64,000 nt of DNA from assembly GCA_904394975.1 (NCBI GenBank), contig CAJFNQ010000017.1, positions 123,298 through 187,297 on the forward strand, in the 5' to 3' direction. This document shows positions 1 through 7,257 of the stretch, piece after piece. The first letter of the stretch is position 1, and the number at the start of each line of letters is the position of its first letter. The translations under genes and the position numbers were made by a program. The notes beneath the pieces were generated by a model. The model was not told the origin of the DNA. It saw nothing but the letters and a program-made list of their open reading frames with translations, and searched no databases. Origin of the DNA: Metaruminococcus_A gallistercoris. GTDB lineage: Bacteria; Bacillota; Clostridia; Oscillospirales; Ruminococcaceae.

Positions 1-148
1 CACGCTGACGAACCAAAATATTGCCAGCCAAAACAAACTGACCATCGCCGCGTTTTACGCCCAAACGTTTAGACTCAGAATCACGTCCGTTCTTAGTAGA
101 ACCTACACCTTTTTTATGAGCAAAAAACTGAATATCTAATTTAATCAT
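1..148 (-). CDS. rpmA: 50S ribosomal protein L27, partial (C-terminus beyond window edge)
   Basis: Ribosomal protein L27 of the large subunit, near the peptidyl transferase centre. The ATG is at 146-148 with GGAGGTGT just upstream, overlapping the end of prp. The visible N-terminus begins MIKLDIQFFAHKKG and continues with the L27 signature GSTKNGRDSESKRLGVK. The first nine residues are the Firmicutes-type N-terminal extension, which in Staphylococcus is removed by the Prp protease before the FFA-x-KKG junction matures. That protease gene lies directly upstream. About 49 codons are visible and the rest lies left of base 1. Confidence 0.97.
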   Translation of the reverse strand, partial: MIKLDIQFFAHKKGVGSTKNGRDSESKRLGVKRGDGQFVLAGNILVRQR

Positions 149-150
149 TT

Positions 151-471
151 TTACACCTCCGAATATACCAATTCAATGTACATTCCATAATCTGATGAAA
201 GCAGTTTTAATTGCAGCTCAAATGCCTCCAGCATTTTAAGCGCAACCACATCGCTGCAATTCTGCGGAAGTTCAAGACGTACTTCATTTTCTTTTACTTC
301 CACATTCGCCGGAACACGTGCGCATTCAGTAATCCCGTTTGCTGTTAGTTGAACGGCAGTTGTAACCCCCGCACAGACTACATCAGAACCGCTTTCTGAA
401 TACCCTGCGTGCCCACGCACACAAAACCCCGTCACTTGACTGTTATGACAAAACAGCTCTGCATGAATCAT
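151..471 (-). CDS. prp: Ribosomal-processing cysteine protease Prp (YsxB family)
   Basis: A 106-residue protein of the Prp family, the cysteine protease that trims the N-terminal extension of L27 in Firmicutes. The catalytic pair is visible: His21 in GHAGY and Cys33 in SDVVCAGVT. Length fits the family (about 105-115 residues). It sits between rplU and rpmA, the usual Firmicutes order, and its stop codon abuts the rpmA ribosome binding site, so the three genes should be one transcript. The substrate motif is present in the neighbouring rpmA. Confidence 0.95.
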   Translation of the reverse strand: MIHAELFCHNSQVTGFCVRGHAGYSESGSDVVCAGVTTAVQLTANGITECARVPANVEVKENEVRLELPQNCSDVVALKMLEAFELQLKLLSSDYGMYIELVYSEV

Positions 472-479
472 GACGAAAT

Positions 480-794
480 TTAAGCGTTGATTGCTTCAAT
501 GCGAACCTGAGTATACGGCTGACGATGACCTTTTTTGCGTTTGGAATCCTTTTTCGGTTTGTAGGTAAATACCGTAACCTTTTTGGATTTTCCGTTTTTC
601 AGAACTTTCGCTGTAACAGAAGCACCATCAACAGTAGGAACTCCAACTTTCAATGCTCCCTCATCGTTCGAAACAGCAAAAACCTTGTCAAAGGTAACGG
701 TTTCATCTGCGTTGACATTCAGTTTTTCAATAAAAACAACGTCGCCTTCGCTGACACGGTACTGTTTACCGCCAGTTTCAATAATTGCGTACAT
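480..794 (-). CDS. rplU: 50S ribosomal protein L21
   Basis: Ribosomal protein L21, 104 residues. It begins MYAIIETGGKQYRV, the family N-terminus, and ends with the basic segment KDSKRKKGHRQPYTQVRI. A longer reading frame runs upstream to 860, but L21 proteins start at this methionine, and the upstream part is the structured leader. It heads the rplU-prp-rpmA operon. The AGGTG-type ribosome binding site lies inside one arm of a leader hairpin (799-837), so translation may be controlled by folding. Confidence 0.97.
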   Translation of the reverse strand: MYAIIETGGKQYRVSEGDVVFIEKLNVNADETVTFDKVFAVSNDEGALKVGVPTVDGASVTAKVLKNGKSKKVTVFTYKPKKDSKRKKGHRQPYTQVRIEAINA

Positions 795-870
795 AAAGGC
801 ACCTGCCTCTTTCTTAAAACTCGCTATTAGCAGGTGCGGAAAACCGACTTTGACCTGCAATATGCGGCAC
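795..870 (-). promoter_or_regulatory. L21 leader-like autoregulatory RNA upstream of rplU
   Basis: On the minus strand GCACCTGC (837-830) and GCAGGTGC (806-799) form a perfect 8-bp stem. The 3' arm ends 4 nt before the rplU start and covers its ribosome binding region. Firmicutes are known to carry an L21 leader motif at this position (Rfam family L21_leader). Placement and pairing fit it, but a covariance-model match was not run. Confidence 0.6.
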
Positions 871-875
871 GATAT

Positions 876-904
876 AGTTTAGCATAAAGCAGGTCAAAAG
901 TCAA
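876..904 (-). promoter_or_regulatory. Sigma-A promoter P2 for rplU operon
   Basis: Minus-strand -35 TTGACT (904-899), a 17-bp spacer and -10 TAAACT (881-876). Transcription would start near 869. A 10-bp inverted repeat (849-858 and 889-898) is centred close to the -10 box. Confidence 0.65.
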
Positions 905-953
905 TCATTATTCACTTTTATTTTTTTGATTTCAAGCCAAGCAGTTTCGTTAT

Positions 954-982
954 ATTATAACACATTTAAGCTACTTCAACAA
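954..982 (-). promoter_or_regulatory. Possible upstream promoter P1 for rplU operon
   Basis: Minus-strand TTGTTG (982-977), 17-bp spacer, TATAAT (959-954). The -10 is perfect and the -35 weak. The -35 box overlaps the 3' end of spoIIIAH, so ribosomal genes would be expressed independently of the sporulation locus. Confidence 0.5.
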
Positions 983-1529
983 TGGAAACATTTTCACTTG
1001 GGATATCGCTCTCTCCCACTACTATATCCATAATCTGTGCCGCTCCCGCTTCATCCAATCCGTCGCTTTTTACTACGACCTTAGCCGACTGATCGGAAAG
1101 ATAAACCACGCAGTCTTCAAATCCCTTGGATTTGATCAGCGTTTCCATTTTGCTTTCATTTTCAATCATTTGTGCGGTAGCCACTGCCTTTTCAGTAGCG
1201 TCTTTCACCTGTTCACTGCTGGCGGAAGAATCCCCGAACATTTTGGCGAGTGTTGCAACCGCTTCGTCTCTTGAGGTTTCCTTTTCGAGTCTTGCTTTTG
1301 CAAAAAAGTCGTCTGCATCATCCACAGAATTGCTGACAAGCTGTGCGTCCCCGTAATTTTTCTCTGCGTCTGTATCACTTGTTGAGGCACCCGAATCCAC
1401 ACTTCCGCTTGTTGCAAGGGATGTGTCATTGTTTGCTACATTCCAATTAATATAAACGGCCACTCCCAGAATTAATATCAAAGACGCTAAAACGATTTGC
1501 TTTTTTCCAAGAATCATATTGAGTTTCAT
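966..1529 (-). CDS. spoIIIAH: Stage III sporulation protein AH
   Basis: SpoIIIAH is the mother-cell membrane protein whose extracellular domain binds forespore SpoIIQ to build the feeding-tube channel across the two spore membranes. The 187-residue product has a short cytoplasmic start, one membrane segment at about residues 10-29 (IVLASLILILGVAVYINW) and a Ser/Asp-rich linker. A C-terminal ring-building domain ends in VGESDIPSENVSIVEV. It is the last gene of the spoIIIA cluster and follows spoIIIAG by 37 bp. The ring-building domain is assigned from position and sequence style. Confidence 0.9.
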   Translation of the reverse strand: MKLNMILGKKQIVLASLILILGVAVYINWNVANNDTSLATSGSVDSGASTSDTDAEKNYGDAQLVSNSVDDADDFFAKARLEKETSRDEAVATLAKMFGDSSASSEQVKDATEKAVATAQMIENESKMETLIKSKGFEDCVVYLSDQSAKVVVKSDGLDEAGAAQIMDIVVGESDIPSENVSIVEVA

Positions 1530-1566
1530 ACCGTTTCCTCCTAAACAAGAATCAATATACTAATGT

Positions 1567-2133
1567 TTATGTTTGCCCGCTTGATTTTATCACACAAACC
1601 TGATCATAACCGATCCCGCAAGCGGTGGTTACCAAATTACAGACAGTTTCAACCGTAGAAGCGCGTCCACCCCCTTCACAAATCACGACAACTCCCTGAA
1701 TTTTGGGTTCCAGTTTTTTTCGGACCAATGCGGTTTTTCTTCCGTTCACGTCTTCAACTAGAATAACTGTTTCCCTGCTGTCAGAACTTTGCTGAAGTTT
1801 TGAGCCACTGTCTTTTGTGCTATCTTCTCCTAAAGACGAAGACAATTCCTGTTCTTTTTCATATATGTATTCCACCCCACTTTCTAAAGTGACCATAACC
1901 TGTGTTTTCCCCACTCCATCCGCTGAGGAAAGAAGCGTTGTGATTTTTTCTTCTAAACTGCGTTTATATTCTTCTGTTTCCTCTTCGCAGCGGATGGTTT
2001 CTTCCATTTCATTTGAAGAAGACGAAGGCCACATTTGTGAAATTCCGATCAGAATAATTCCCAGAAGCCCGAACACAAAGAAAATGCGCAGACGTTTATC
2101 TTTTTTAGAAAACAAATTCTTAATTTTTTCCAT
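1567..2133 (-). CDS. spoIIIAG: Stage III sporulation protein AG
   Basis: SpoIIIAG forms the large ring of the mother cell-forespore channel. The product has a single membrane segment near residues 18-36 (IFFVFGLLGIILIGISQMW), a variable Ser-rich linker, and the ring-building fold with EYKRSLEEKITTLLSSADG, VMVTLESGVEYIYEKE and IQGVVVICEGG. The frame opens upstream to 2160. Here the ATG at 2133 is chosen (188 residues) because GGAGG lies 12 nt before it and 9 nt before an adjacent GTG at 2136, which is an equally possible start. It follows spoIIIAF with a few bases between. Confidence 0.92.
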   Translation of the reverse strand: MEKIKNLFSKKDKRLRIFFVFGLLGIILIGISQMWPSSSSNEMEETIRCEEETEEYKRSLEEKITTLLSSADGVGKTQVMVTLESGVEYIYEKEQELSSSLGEDSTKDSGSKLQQSSDSRETVILVEDVNGRKTALVRKKLEPKIQGVVVICEGGGRASTVETVCNLVTTACGIGYDQVCVIKSSGQT

Positions 2134-2140
2134 CACCGGT

Positions 2141-2647
2141 TCATTCCTCCTTTGTTTCATAATCCGCTTTTTTAGCGTTTACCGTGATTACGGTTTCTTC
2201 TCCGTCCGTCATCCGTTCAGAAAGCTTTTTTGCCGCCTCAAAATCCTCCTCGGAAACCGTTAGAATAATTTCATTTATTTCTATGCTGTTTTCCTCATTG
2301 ACATTCGTTATCGTCTGGATTTGCTGTAAATCAATTCCTTCCTGTTTGAAAAGTGAACTCATGGTTTCTTCCACCGCTTGTTTTGAAAGTTCTTCCAGGT
2401 TTCGATTTACCGTACTTTGAAAGCTCTCTTCTCCAACCGGGTCATCTGTAGTCTGATATGCCATCATACTTTCAAAATCCGAAAAATCCGCATTTGTAAA
2501 TGGTAAAATCAAACAGCAGATAAAAAACACACTTAAAACAAACCGAATGGTGCGTTCGATTCCGGAATGAGGAACTAAGCCGTAAAAAATTGCGGTTGCT
2601 ACCGCAGTGACGCAAACAGATATCCCAATTTCACGAATGGTATTCAT
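2141..2647 (-). CDS. spoIIIAF: Stage III sporulation protein AF
   Basis: A 168-residue membrane protein with two N-terminal transmembrane segments (about residues 6-26 and 34-52) followed by a soluble domain of alternating charged helices. This is the SpoIIIAF plan: a membrane anchor plus a ring-building-like domain in the SpoIIIA-SpoIIQ channel complex. It lies 4 bp after spoIIIAE and just ahead of spoIIIAG. Assignment rests on topology, length and position; sequence conservation in this family is low. Confidence 0.88.
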   Translation of the reverse strand: MNTIREIGISVCVTAVATAIFYGLVPHSGIERTIRFVLSVFFICCLILPFTNADFSDFESMMAYQTTDDPVGEESFQSTVNRNLEELSKQAVEETMSSLFKQEGIDLQQIQTITNVNEENSIEINEIILTVSEEDFEAAKKLSERMTDGEETVITVNAKKADYETKEE

Positions 2648-2651
2648 TTAC

Positions 2652-3788
2652 TCACATCCCCATAGATAAAACCATGATAATTGTTGTTGAAACAATGACC
2701 ATCACGGCAAAACATAAAATCAACCCCAGCAAAAGGGACAGCATAGAGGAAACCGATCTAAGCAGTTTGCACATTCTTGTCACTCCCATGACATCACCGA
2801 CAACGGCACCCAAATTAACAGCCAGCATAATGAATAAAACGTCAATGACAATGGGAAGAAATGTACAGATGACCACAATGATACTAAACGAACCCGTAAC
2901 CTGTTTCATAAACCCCAAACATCCCTGAACGGAAGAATATACGTCACTGAGTGCGCTTCCAAATACCGGGATCAAGCTTCCGATAAAGAATTTGGTCGTT
3001 TTAGTTGCAATCGTATCGCTTGCTCCGGATACCAAAGACTGTATGGAAAGCAGCGCCACGAATATCGTCAAAAGAAGCCCAATGGTCCATATCACCACCT
3101 TTTTAACGGATGCGGCAGCTGAATCCAGATGAAGTTGTGGATTTAATGCACCGCATATGCAAAGTGCTAAGTAAATGCACAACAAAGGCGTTAAAACAGA
3201 GGAGGCAATTTGAGAGATCACTTGAACCGTACCGAATAAAAAAGAGCTGTAGGTCAAAGAAGATACCGGTTTTCCGGCGGCAGCGACAACACCTGTAAAA
3301 ACAGGAATAAATCCCAACAAAAACTGACTGCATTCAACGATTGTATTTACCGCGCGCTGAACACATTCAATTACAGGCGATGAAATAACTACAAGCAGTG
3401 CGGTCAGCCCCACAAAATTCTGTACAGTTACCATCTGTTCGGACGTATGAAGCGAGTCAACCAGAGCCATGAGCATAAAAACTCCGACCAATAAAATAAA
3501 CAAACGAAACGGTGTGCCGATTGTTTGGACAATATATTGAAAAATAGACTGAAACAGATCGGTAAACTGAAAGTCTGTGATAGCTTGTGTGTCAAATTCA
3601 GAAAGGCTGTTTTCTTCTAACATCTGTTCCGCGCTCTCCGGAACCGTACCTCTTAATTCTTCTGACACACTTTGTTGCATTTCATCAAGCAGCTCGTCCG
3701 TATCGCTCTCATCAACTGCCAAAACGCTCATTGTTCCTAAGACCAAAAAGACTAGAATAAATACAACCAAACATCTTATTGTTTTCAT
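2652..3788 (-). CDS. spoIIIAE: Stage III sporulation protein AE
   Basis: A 378-residue polytopic membrane protein. A signal peptide is visible (hydrophobic VVFILVFLVLGTMSVLA, likely cut near residue 24). An acidic linker follows, then about eight hydrophobic segments, many with Gly/Ser pairs such as LLLGLILCFAVMVIVSTTII. SpoIIIAE is the large integral component of the spore feeding-tube apparatus, with distant similarity to transporter permeases. Order AD-AE-AF matches the conserved operon. Confidence 0.92.
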   Translation of the reverse strand: MKTIRCLVVFILVFLVLGTMSVLAVDESDTDELLDEMQQSVSEELRGTVPESAEQMLEENSLSEFDTQAITDFQFTDLFQSIFQYIVQTIGTPFRLFILLVGVFMLMALVDSLHTSEQMVTVQNFVGLTALLVVISSPVIECVQRAVNTIVECSQFLLGFIPVFTGVVAAAGKPVSSLTYSSFLFGTVQVISQIASSVLTPLLCIYLALCICGALNPQLHLDSAAASVKKVVIWTIGLLLTIFVALLSIQSLVSGASDTIATKTTKFFIGSLIPVFGSALSDVYSSVQGCLGFMKQVTGSFSIIVVICTFLPIVIDVLFIMLAVNLGAVVGDVMGVTRMCKLLRSVSSMLSLLLGLILCFAVMVIVSTTIIMVLSMGM

Positions 3789-3803
3789 AATTCCTCCGGC
3801 ATT

Positions 3804-4196
3804 TTATCCGATCAAATCCAAAGCGATTTCCAAAACCTGTGTAAACATCGGCATTGCCAGAATCAAAACAGCAATTCGCCCGGCCAGATTGATCTTTCCG
3901 GACATCGCCTTTTCTCCCGCATCCTGACAGGCATCCGAAGCCAGCTGAGTAATATAGCAAATGCCCAAAGATTTAATGATTACAGCTGTATACTCATTTC
4001 CGTAATCAATGCGCTCCAAAATATCCTGAACTGTATCAAACAACGGTGTCATCTGCGCAATCACGGATAATAACAGCACAATACCACAAACAAGACTTGC
4101 TGTAATGGCATACTCTGGACGATATTGTTTTAGCAATAAGCAGATTATGGCCGAAACGATACCAAGTCCGATGATTGAAAAAATACTAATTTCCAT
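3804..4196 (-). CDS. spoIIIAD: Stage III sporulation protein AD
   Basis: A small integral membrane protein of 130 residues beginning MEISIFSIIGLGIVSAI, with four hydrophobic stretches. It contains the conserved family region around YTAVIIKSLGICYITQLASDACQDAGE. The frame opens 21 bases upstream into spoIIIAC, but the ATG at 4196 matches the family start and lies 1 bp after the spoIIIAC stop, indicating translational coupling. It is thought to act with AC as small-subunit membrane components of the channel. Confidence 0.93.
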   Translation of the reverse strand: MEISIFSIIGLGIVSAIICLLLKQYRPEYAITASLVCGIVLLLSVIAQMTPLFDTVQDILERIDYGNEYTAVIIKSLGICYITQLASDACQDAGEKAMSGKINLAGRIAVLILAMPMFTQVLEIALDLIG

Positions 4197-4197
4197 C

Positions 4198-4395
4198 TTA
4201 CCAAAGCCCAAATACATTTTTTACGGTATCAAACAAACTGCTAATCTCATTAATAATCATCAATAAAACAACAATCAACCCCGCGAGCGTCGTCATCATT
4301 GCCTGTTCTTCTCTGCCAGAACGAATTAAAAGCTGATTCAGCACCGCAACAATAATCCCGATGGCGGCAATTTTAAAAATAAGATCAACGTTCAT
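4198..4395 (-). CDS. spoIIIAC: Stage III sporulation protein AC
   Basis: A 65-residue protein with two membrane helices: MNVDLIFKIAAIGIIVAVLN and MTTLAGLIVVLLMIINEIS, separated by an RSGREEQAM loop. This size and the loop are diagnostic of SpoIIIAC, which resembles SpoIIIAD. The genes abut. Confidence 0.95.
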   Translation of the reverse strand: MNVDLIFKIAAIGIIVAVLNQLLIRSGREEQAMMTTLAGLIVVLLMIINEISSLFDTVKNVFGLW

Positions 4396-4431
4396 TTCAT
4401 ACTCCCCCGTTTTGTTTTACTTCGTTTCTCA

Positions 4432-4941
4432 TCAGATCAGCACAATTGCCAGACCAATGCCCGTCAAAGCACCCAATGAACGAAACAGTTTCCCCTTTTT
4501 TTCATGTGCCAGACGCGCCTGGTCTAACTGATGCCGAAATTGGCTTTCTGTCATTTCCAGTGCGTTTATTTGGCCTTCTAAATCACTTGTCCCAACGATT
4601 TCGGCAAGCGAAGCCAATATTTCAAGATCTTCTTTTATCATCGTGCTGTCCTTAGAAAATGACTGGACCGCTTTTTTCCATGCTAGCGGAAAAGACATAC
4701 CGGATTTTAGTAAATCGGAAGCAGTCGCAATACAAGACAAGCAGGAAAGCGTTTCAGTCTCGGCAGACGATCGAATTAAGTCATTCGTAGACATCACGCG
4801 ATAACGCAAGCTTGTCTTCAATTTATCAATAAAAATCAGACATGTTTCTAACTCTTTCGTTCTTTTTTTGAGCCTGTCCGAAAGATACAGTCCAATCATC
4901 GCTGATACCAGAAAAACCAGAGTGATCCCTAAAAACTTCAT
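4432..4941 (-). CDS. spoIIIAB: Stage III sporulation protein AB
   Basis: SpoIIIAB, 169 residues, close to the usual length. It has an N-terminal membrane segment (FLGITLVFLVSAMIGLYLSD), a long helical cytoplasmic part resembling type II secretion F proteins, and a C-terminal membrane segment (LTGIGLAIVLI). GGGAGG lies 12 nt ahead of the ATG. Its first 116 bases overlap the end of spoIIIAA in another frame, which is unusual. Confidence 0.93.
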   Translation of the reverse strand: MKFLGITLVFLVSAMIGLYLSDRLKKRTKELETCLIFIDKLKTSLRYRVMSTNDLIRSSAETETLSCLSCIATASDLLKSGMSFPLAWKKAVQSFSKDSTMIKEDLEILASLAEIVGTSDLEGQINALEMTESQFRHQLDQARLAHEKKGKLFRSLGALTGIGLAIVLI

Positions 4942-5869
4942 CCCAATTTACAACCTCCCGTATAGTTCCCGGTCTGTCAGCACCATTTAAAAATACCAAA
5001 CAATCAAATGCACCGGAACGTATTATATTGCGCACGGATGTTCGCTTTAACAGCTCATCGGTATTTGAGGCGTGCGCCGTAGCAATTACCGAAACACCGG
5101 CATTCGCACAATCGTTTAAAACACCGGAATCGCTCGATCCTCCGATTTCATCGCAGATGATAATATCCGGCGACATACACCGAAGCGCAATTCGGGTTCC
5201 GGTTAACTTTGTGTATCCGTCAAACACATCGGTATTCCATCCAACGTCATACTGTGGAATGCCTTCATAACACGCCGCGATCTCCCCTCTTTCATCGATC
5301 AGTGAAACCTTACGGCTTTTATTAACATCTCCTGAAGACAGTGCGCGGCAGAGATCCCTGAGAACGGTTGTTTTTCCGGATGCAGGTGGTCCAACAATCA
5401 GTGTGTTTCCCACTCCATGAACGCGGTAATGCCTCAAAACGGGATCAGCACTGCCTTTTATACAACGAGCAATGCGAAGATTGATATGATCGATTCTTCT
5501 CAAATGGGTAATTTTCTCTTTTTCCCAGGCAATATTTCCACAAAAACCCGCCCTATGTCCGCCTTTTAACGTAATAAATCCACTAAGCAATTCATTCTGT
5601 ACGCTGTGCAGTGAATAATCACACATGTTTAAAATACAGCGTTCCAGAAGGTCACGTGAAACTTGAAAACAACTCTCTTTCAAGAAAGGAAAAGTTTGTC
5701 CCGTTTCATCAAAAAAAGCAGTTTGTCCATCATTTAAAATTAATACCGCAGGGCGTCCCACGTGAATTCGCAGTTCCGTAATCCGCTCTCTCAGTGACAA
5801 GTCCAATTTTAAAAGAATCTTGGAAAATTCATCCGGCAATGATGATACCGCCTGATCAAATGCAGTCAT
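4826..5869 (-). CDS. spoIIIAA: Stage III sporulation protein AA (AAA+/secretion-type ATPase)
   Basis: The ATPase of the SpoIIIA complex, related to type II/IV secretion motors. Visible are Walker A GPPASGKTT, Walker B DIIICDEIG, and the N-terminal family segment with ELRIHVGRP and GYRAGFCG-like text (GGHRAGFCG). The frame also permits a GTG at 5878, but that codon sits 2 nt from AAGG, so the ATG at 5869 is preferred (347 residues). After the usual family end near IREVVNWDEVF about 37 extra residues run into spoIIIAB. A sigma-E-like promoter precedes it. Confidence 0.93.
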   Translation of the reverse strand: MTAFDQAVSSLPDEFSKILLKLDLSLRERITELRIHVGRPAVLILNDGQTAFFDETGQTFPFLKESCFQVSRDLLERCILNMCDYSLHSVQNELLSGFITLKGGHRAGFCGNIAWEKEKITHLRRIDHINLRIARCIKGSADPVLRHYRVHGVGNTLIVGPPASGKTTVLRDLCRALSSGDVNKSRKVSLIDERGEIAACYEGIPQYDVGWNTDVFDGYTKLTGTRIALRCMSPDIIICDEIGGSSDSGVLNDCANAGVSVIATAHASNTDELLKRTSVRNIIRSGAFDCLVFLNGADRPGTIREVVNWDEVFRDHSGFSGISDDWTVSFGQAQKKNERVRNMSDFY

Positions 5870-5898
5870 GTGTTTCACATCCTTCTAGTGATTGGTAC

Positions 5899-5927
5899 AG
5901 TGTATGTTGTGAAACAAAAAAATAGAA
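5899..5927 (-). promoter_or_regulatory. Sigma-E-type promoter for spoIIIA operon
   Basis: Minus-strand -10 CATACACT (5906-5899) matches the sigma-E -10 consensus. A TTCTATT box (5927-5921) stands 14 bp upstream at the -35 position. spoIIIA operons are transcribed by mother-cell sigma-E in Bacillus, and the element lies 30 bp before the spoIIIAA start. Confidence 0.65.
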
Positions 5928-5984
5928 CCATTGGTTTGAAAGCCAAATGTTTTTGAAAGATTTTTATCTTTTTCCTGCAAATAC

Positions 5985-6014
5985 TTGACAACATAATTGT
6001 TATATGTTTAAATA
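5985..6014 (+). promoter_or_regulatory. Promoter for the aro leader and aroFBAC operon
   Basis: -35 TTGACA (5985-5990, perfect) with a -10 of TAAATA or TTAAAT at 6008-6014, spacer 17-18 bp. Transcription would start near 6020, just ahead of the leader-peptide ribosome binding site. Confidence 0.65.
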
Positions 6015-6040
6015 AAAGAAACTGAAACGGAGGCTCATTC

Positions 6041-6154
6041 ATGGCAAACGTTAAATTTTTCGTAGCATATTTCTTTTTCTTTTTCCGTGGCTTTTACTTT
6101 AGCAACGGCTTTTTTGCTATGAAAAAATTTAATATGCTTCCGAGTTGTAGGTAA
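6041..6154 (+). CDS. Phe-rich leader peptide upstream of aroF
   Basis: A 37-codon ORF with GGAGG (6029-6033) 7 nt before its ATG. Twelve residues are Phe, including a run of five at residues 11-15, and two are Tyr. This is the composition of a leader peptide that senses charged tRNA-Phe, as in the enterobacterial pheA and pheST leaders. It is followed 17 bp later by an intrinsic terminator (6172-6210) and then aroF, encoding the first enzyme of aromatic synthesis. Ribosome stalling at the Phe codons when Phe is scarce would favour readthrough. The peptide itself probably has no other function. Confidence 0.85.
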   Translation: MANVKFFVAYFFFFFRGFYFSNGFFAMKKFNMLPSCR

Positions 6155-6171
6155 ATTGAACAGTCAGAAAT

Positions 6172-6210
6172 AAAGCAGGCTATGACGCGGAAGTCATGGC
6201 CTGCTTTTTT
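6172..6210 (+). terminator. Attenuator terminator before aroF
   Basis: AAAGCAGGC (6172-6180) pairs with GCCTGCTTT (6199-6207), then T-G, then ATGAC (6182-6186) with GTCAT (6193-6197), around loop GCGGAA. Six T residues end the hairpin at 6205-6210. It stands between the leader peptide and the aroF ribosome binding site. CTTCCG at 6137-6142 is complementary to CGGAAG at 6188-6193 in the loop, a possible competing pairing. Confidence 0.85.
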
Positions 6211-6227
6211 ATTTAGGAGGAATCAAA

Positions 6228-7238
6228 ATGGTAGTAATTTTAAAACAAAACGCCCCCAAACAACAGGTTGATGAGCTGTTAAAGCAGTTTCAGGATTTTG
6301 GTTTAAAAACCAACGTAGTTGTCGGCGAGCATACAACAATCGTAGGTTTAATTGGTGATACATCGGCAGTTGATATTGACAATGTTGCCGCAAACGAGAT
6401 TGTAGAAAATGTAAAACGTGTGCAGGAACCTTATAAAAATGTAAACCGAAAATTCCACCCGGATGACAGCGTTATTGATGTAGCCGGTGAAAAAATCGGC
6501 CATAACTATTTTAAAGTTATGGCTGGTCCCTGCTCAGTCGAAAGCGAAGAACAGATCATTGAAGTAGCGAAACGCGTAAAAGCAGCCGGCGCCAAATTCC
6601 TTCGAGGAGGCGCGTTCAAACCCCGTACCTCTCCCTATTCTTTCCAAGGCTTGCGCGGAGACGGAATCGAGTTGCTTCTTGAGGCCAAAAAAGCCACTGG
6701 ACTGCCAATTGTTACCGAAATCATGTCTCTTCAGCATCTCGACTTGTTTAACGACGTAGATGTAATTCAGGTCGGCGCCCGCAACATGCAAAACTTTGAA
6801 TTATTAAAAGAACTTGGTCACTCGAAAAAAACCATTCTTTTAAAACGCGGACTTGCCAACACCATTGAAGAATTTTTAATGAGCGCAGAGTACATTTATG
6901 CGGGAGGAAATTCCAACATTATCCTTTGCGAACGCGGAATTCGAACTTTTGAAACCATGACCCGCAACACATTGGATCTTTCCGCAGTTGCGCTAATCAA
7001 ACGCATTTCTCACCTTCCGGTTATTGTGGACCCATCTCACGCAACCGGCATTGTCACTTTGGTTGAACCAATGGCACTGGCCGGAGTAGCTGCCGGAGCA
7101 GACGGTTTGATGATCGAGGTTCACAACAATCCCCGGAAAGCGCTTTCTGACGGCGCACAGTCCATGACACCGGAAGCATTTGATGAAACCATGCAAAAGG
7201 TAAAGAAATTAGCTGAATTCTTCGGAAAAACACTGTAA
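6228..7238 (+). CDS. aroF: 3-deoxy-7-phosphoheptulonate synthase (DAHP synthase)
   Basis: Condenses phosphoenolpyruvate and erythrose 4-phosphate to DAHP, the first shikimate-pathway step. The 336-residue product has an N-terminal ferredoxin-like regulatory domain (about 1-70) and the KDO8P/DAHP synthase barrel. Motifs include VMAGPCSVES, LRGGAFKPRTSPYSFQG, QVGARNMQNFELL, LLKRG and VDPSHATG. AGGAGG (6215-6220) is 7 nt before the ATG. It is the first structural gene after the Phe attenuator, which predicts control by Phe supply. The symbol aroF/aroG/aroA varies between species. Confidence 0.96.
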   Translation: MVVILKQNAPKQQVDELLKQFQDFGLKTNVVVGEHTTIVGLIGDTSAVDIDNVAANEIVENVKRVQEPYKNVNRKFHPDDSVIDVAGEKIGHNYFKVMAGPCSVESEEQIIEVAKRVKAAGAKFLRGGAFKPRTSPYSFQGLRGDGIELLLEAKKATGLPIVTEIMSLQHLDLFNDVDVIQVGARNMQNFELLKELGHSKKTILLKRGLANTIEEFLMSAEYIYAGGNSNIILCERGIRTFETMTRNTLDLSAVALIKRISHLPVIVDPSHATGIVTLVEPMALAGVAAGADGLMIEVHNNPRKALSDGAQSMTPEAFDETMQKVKKLAEFFGKTL

Positions 7239-7257
7239 TAATAGCAGGATGGCCAAT

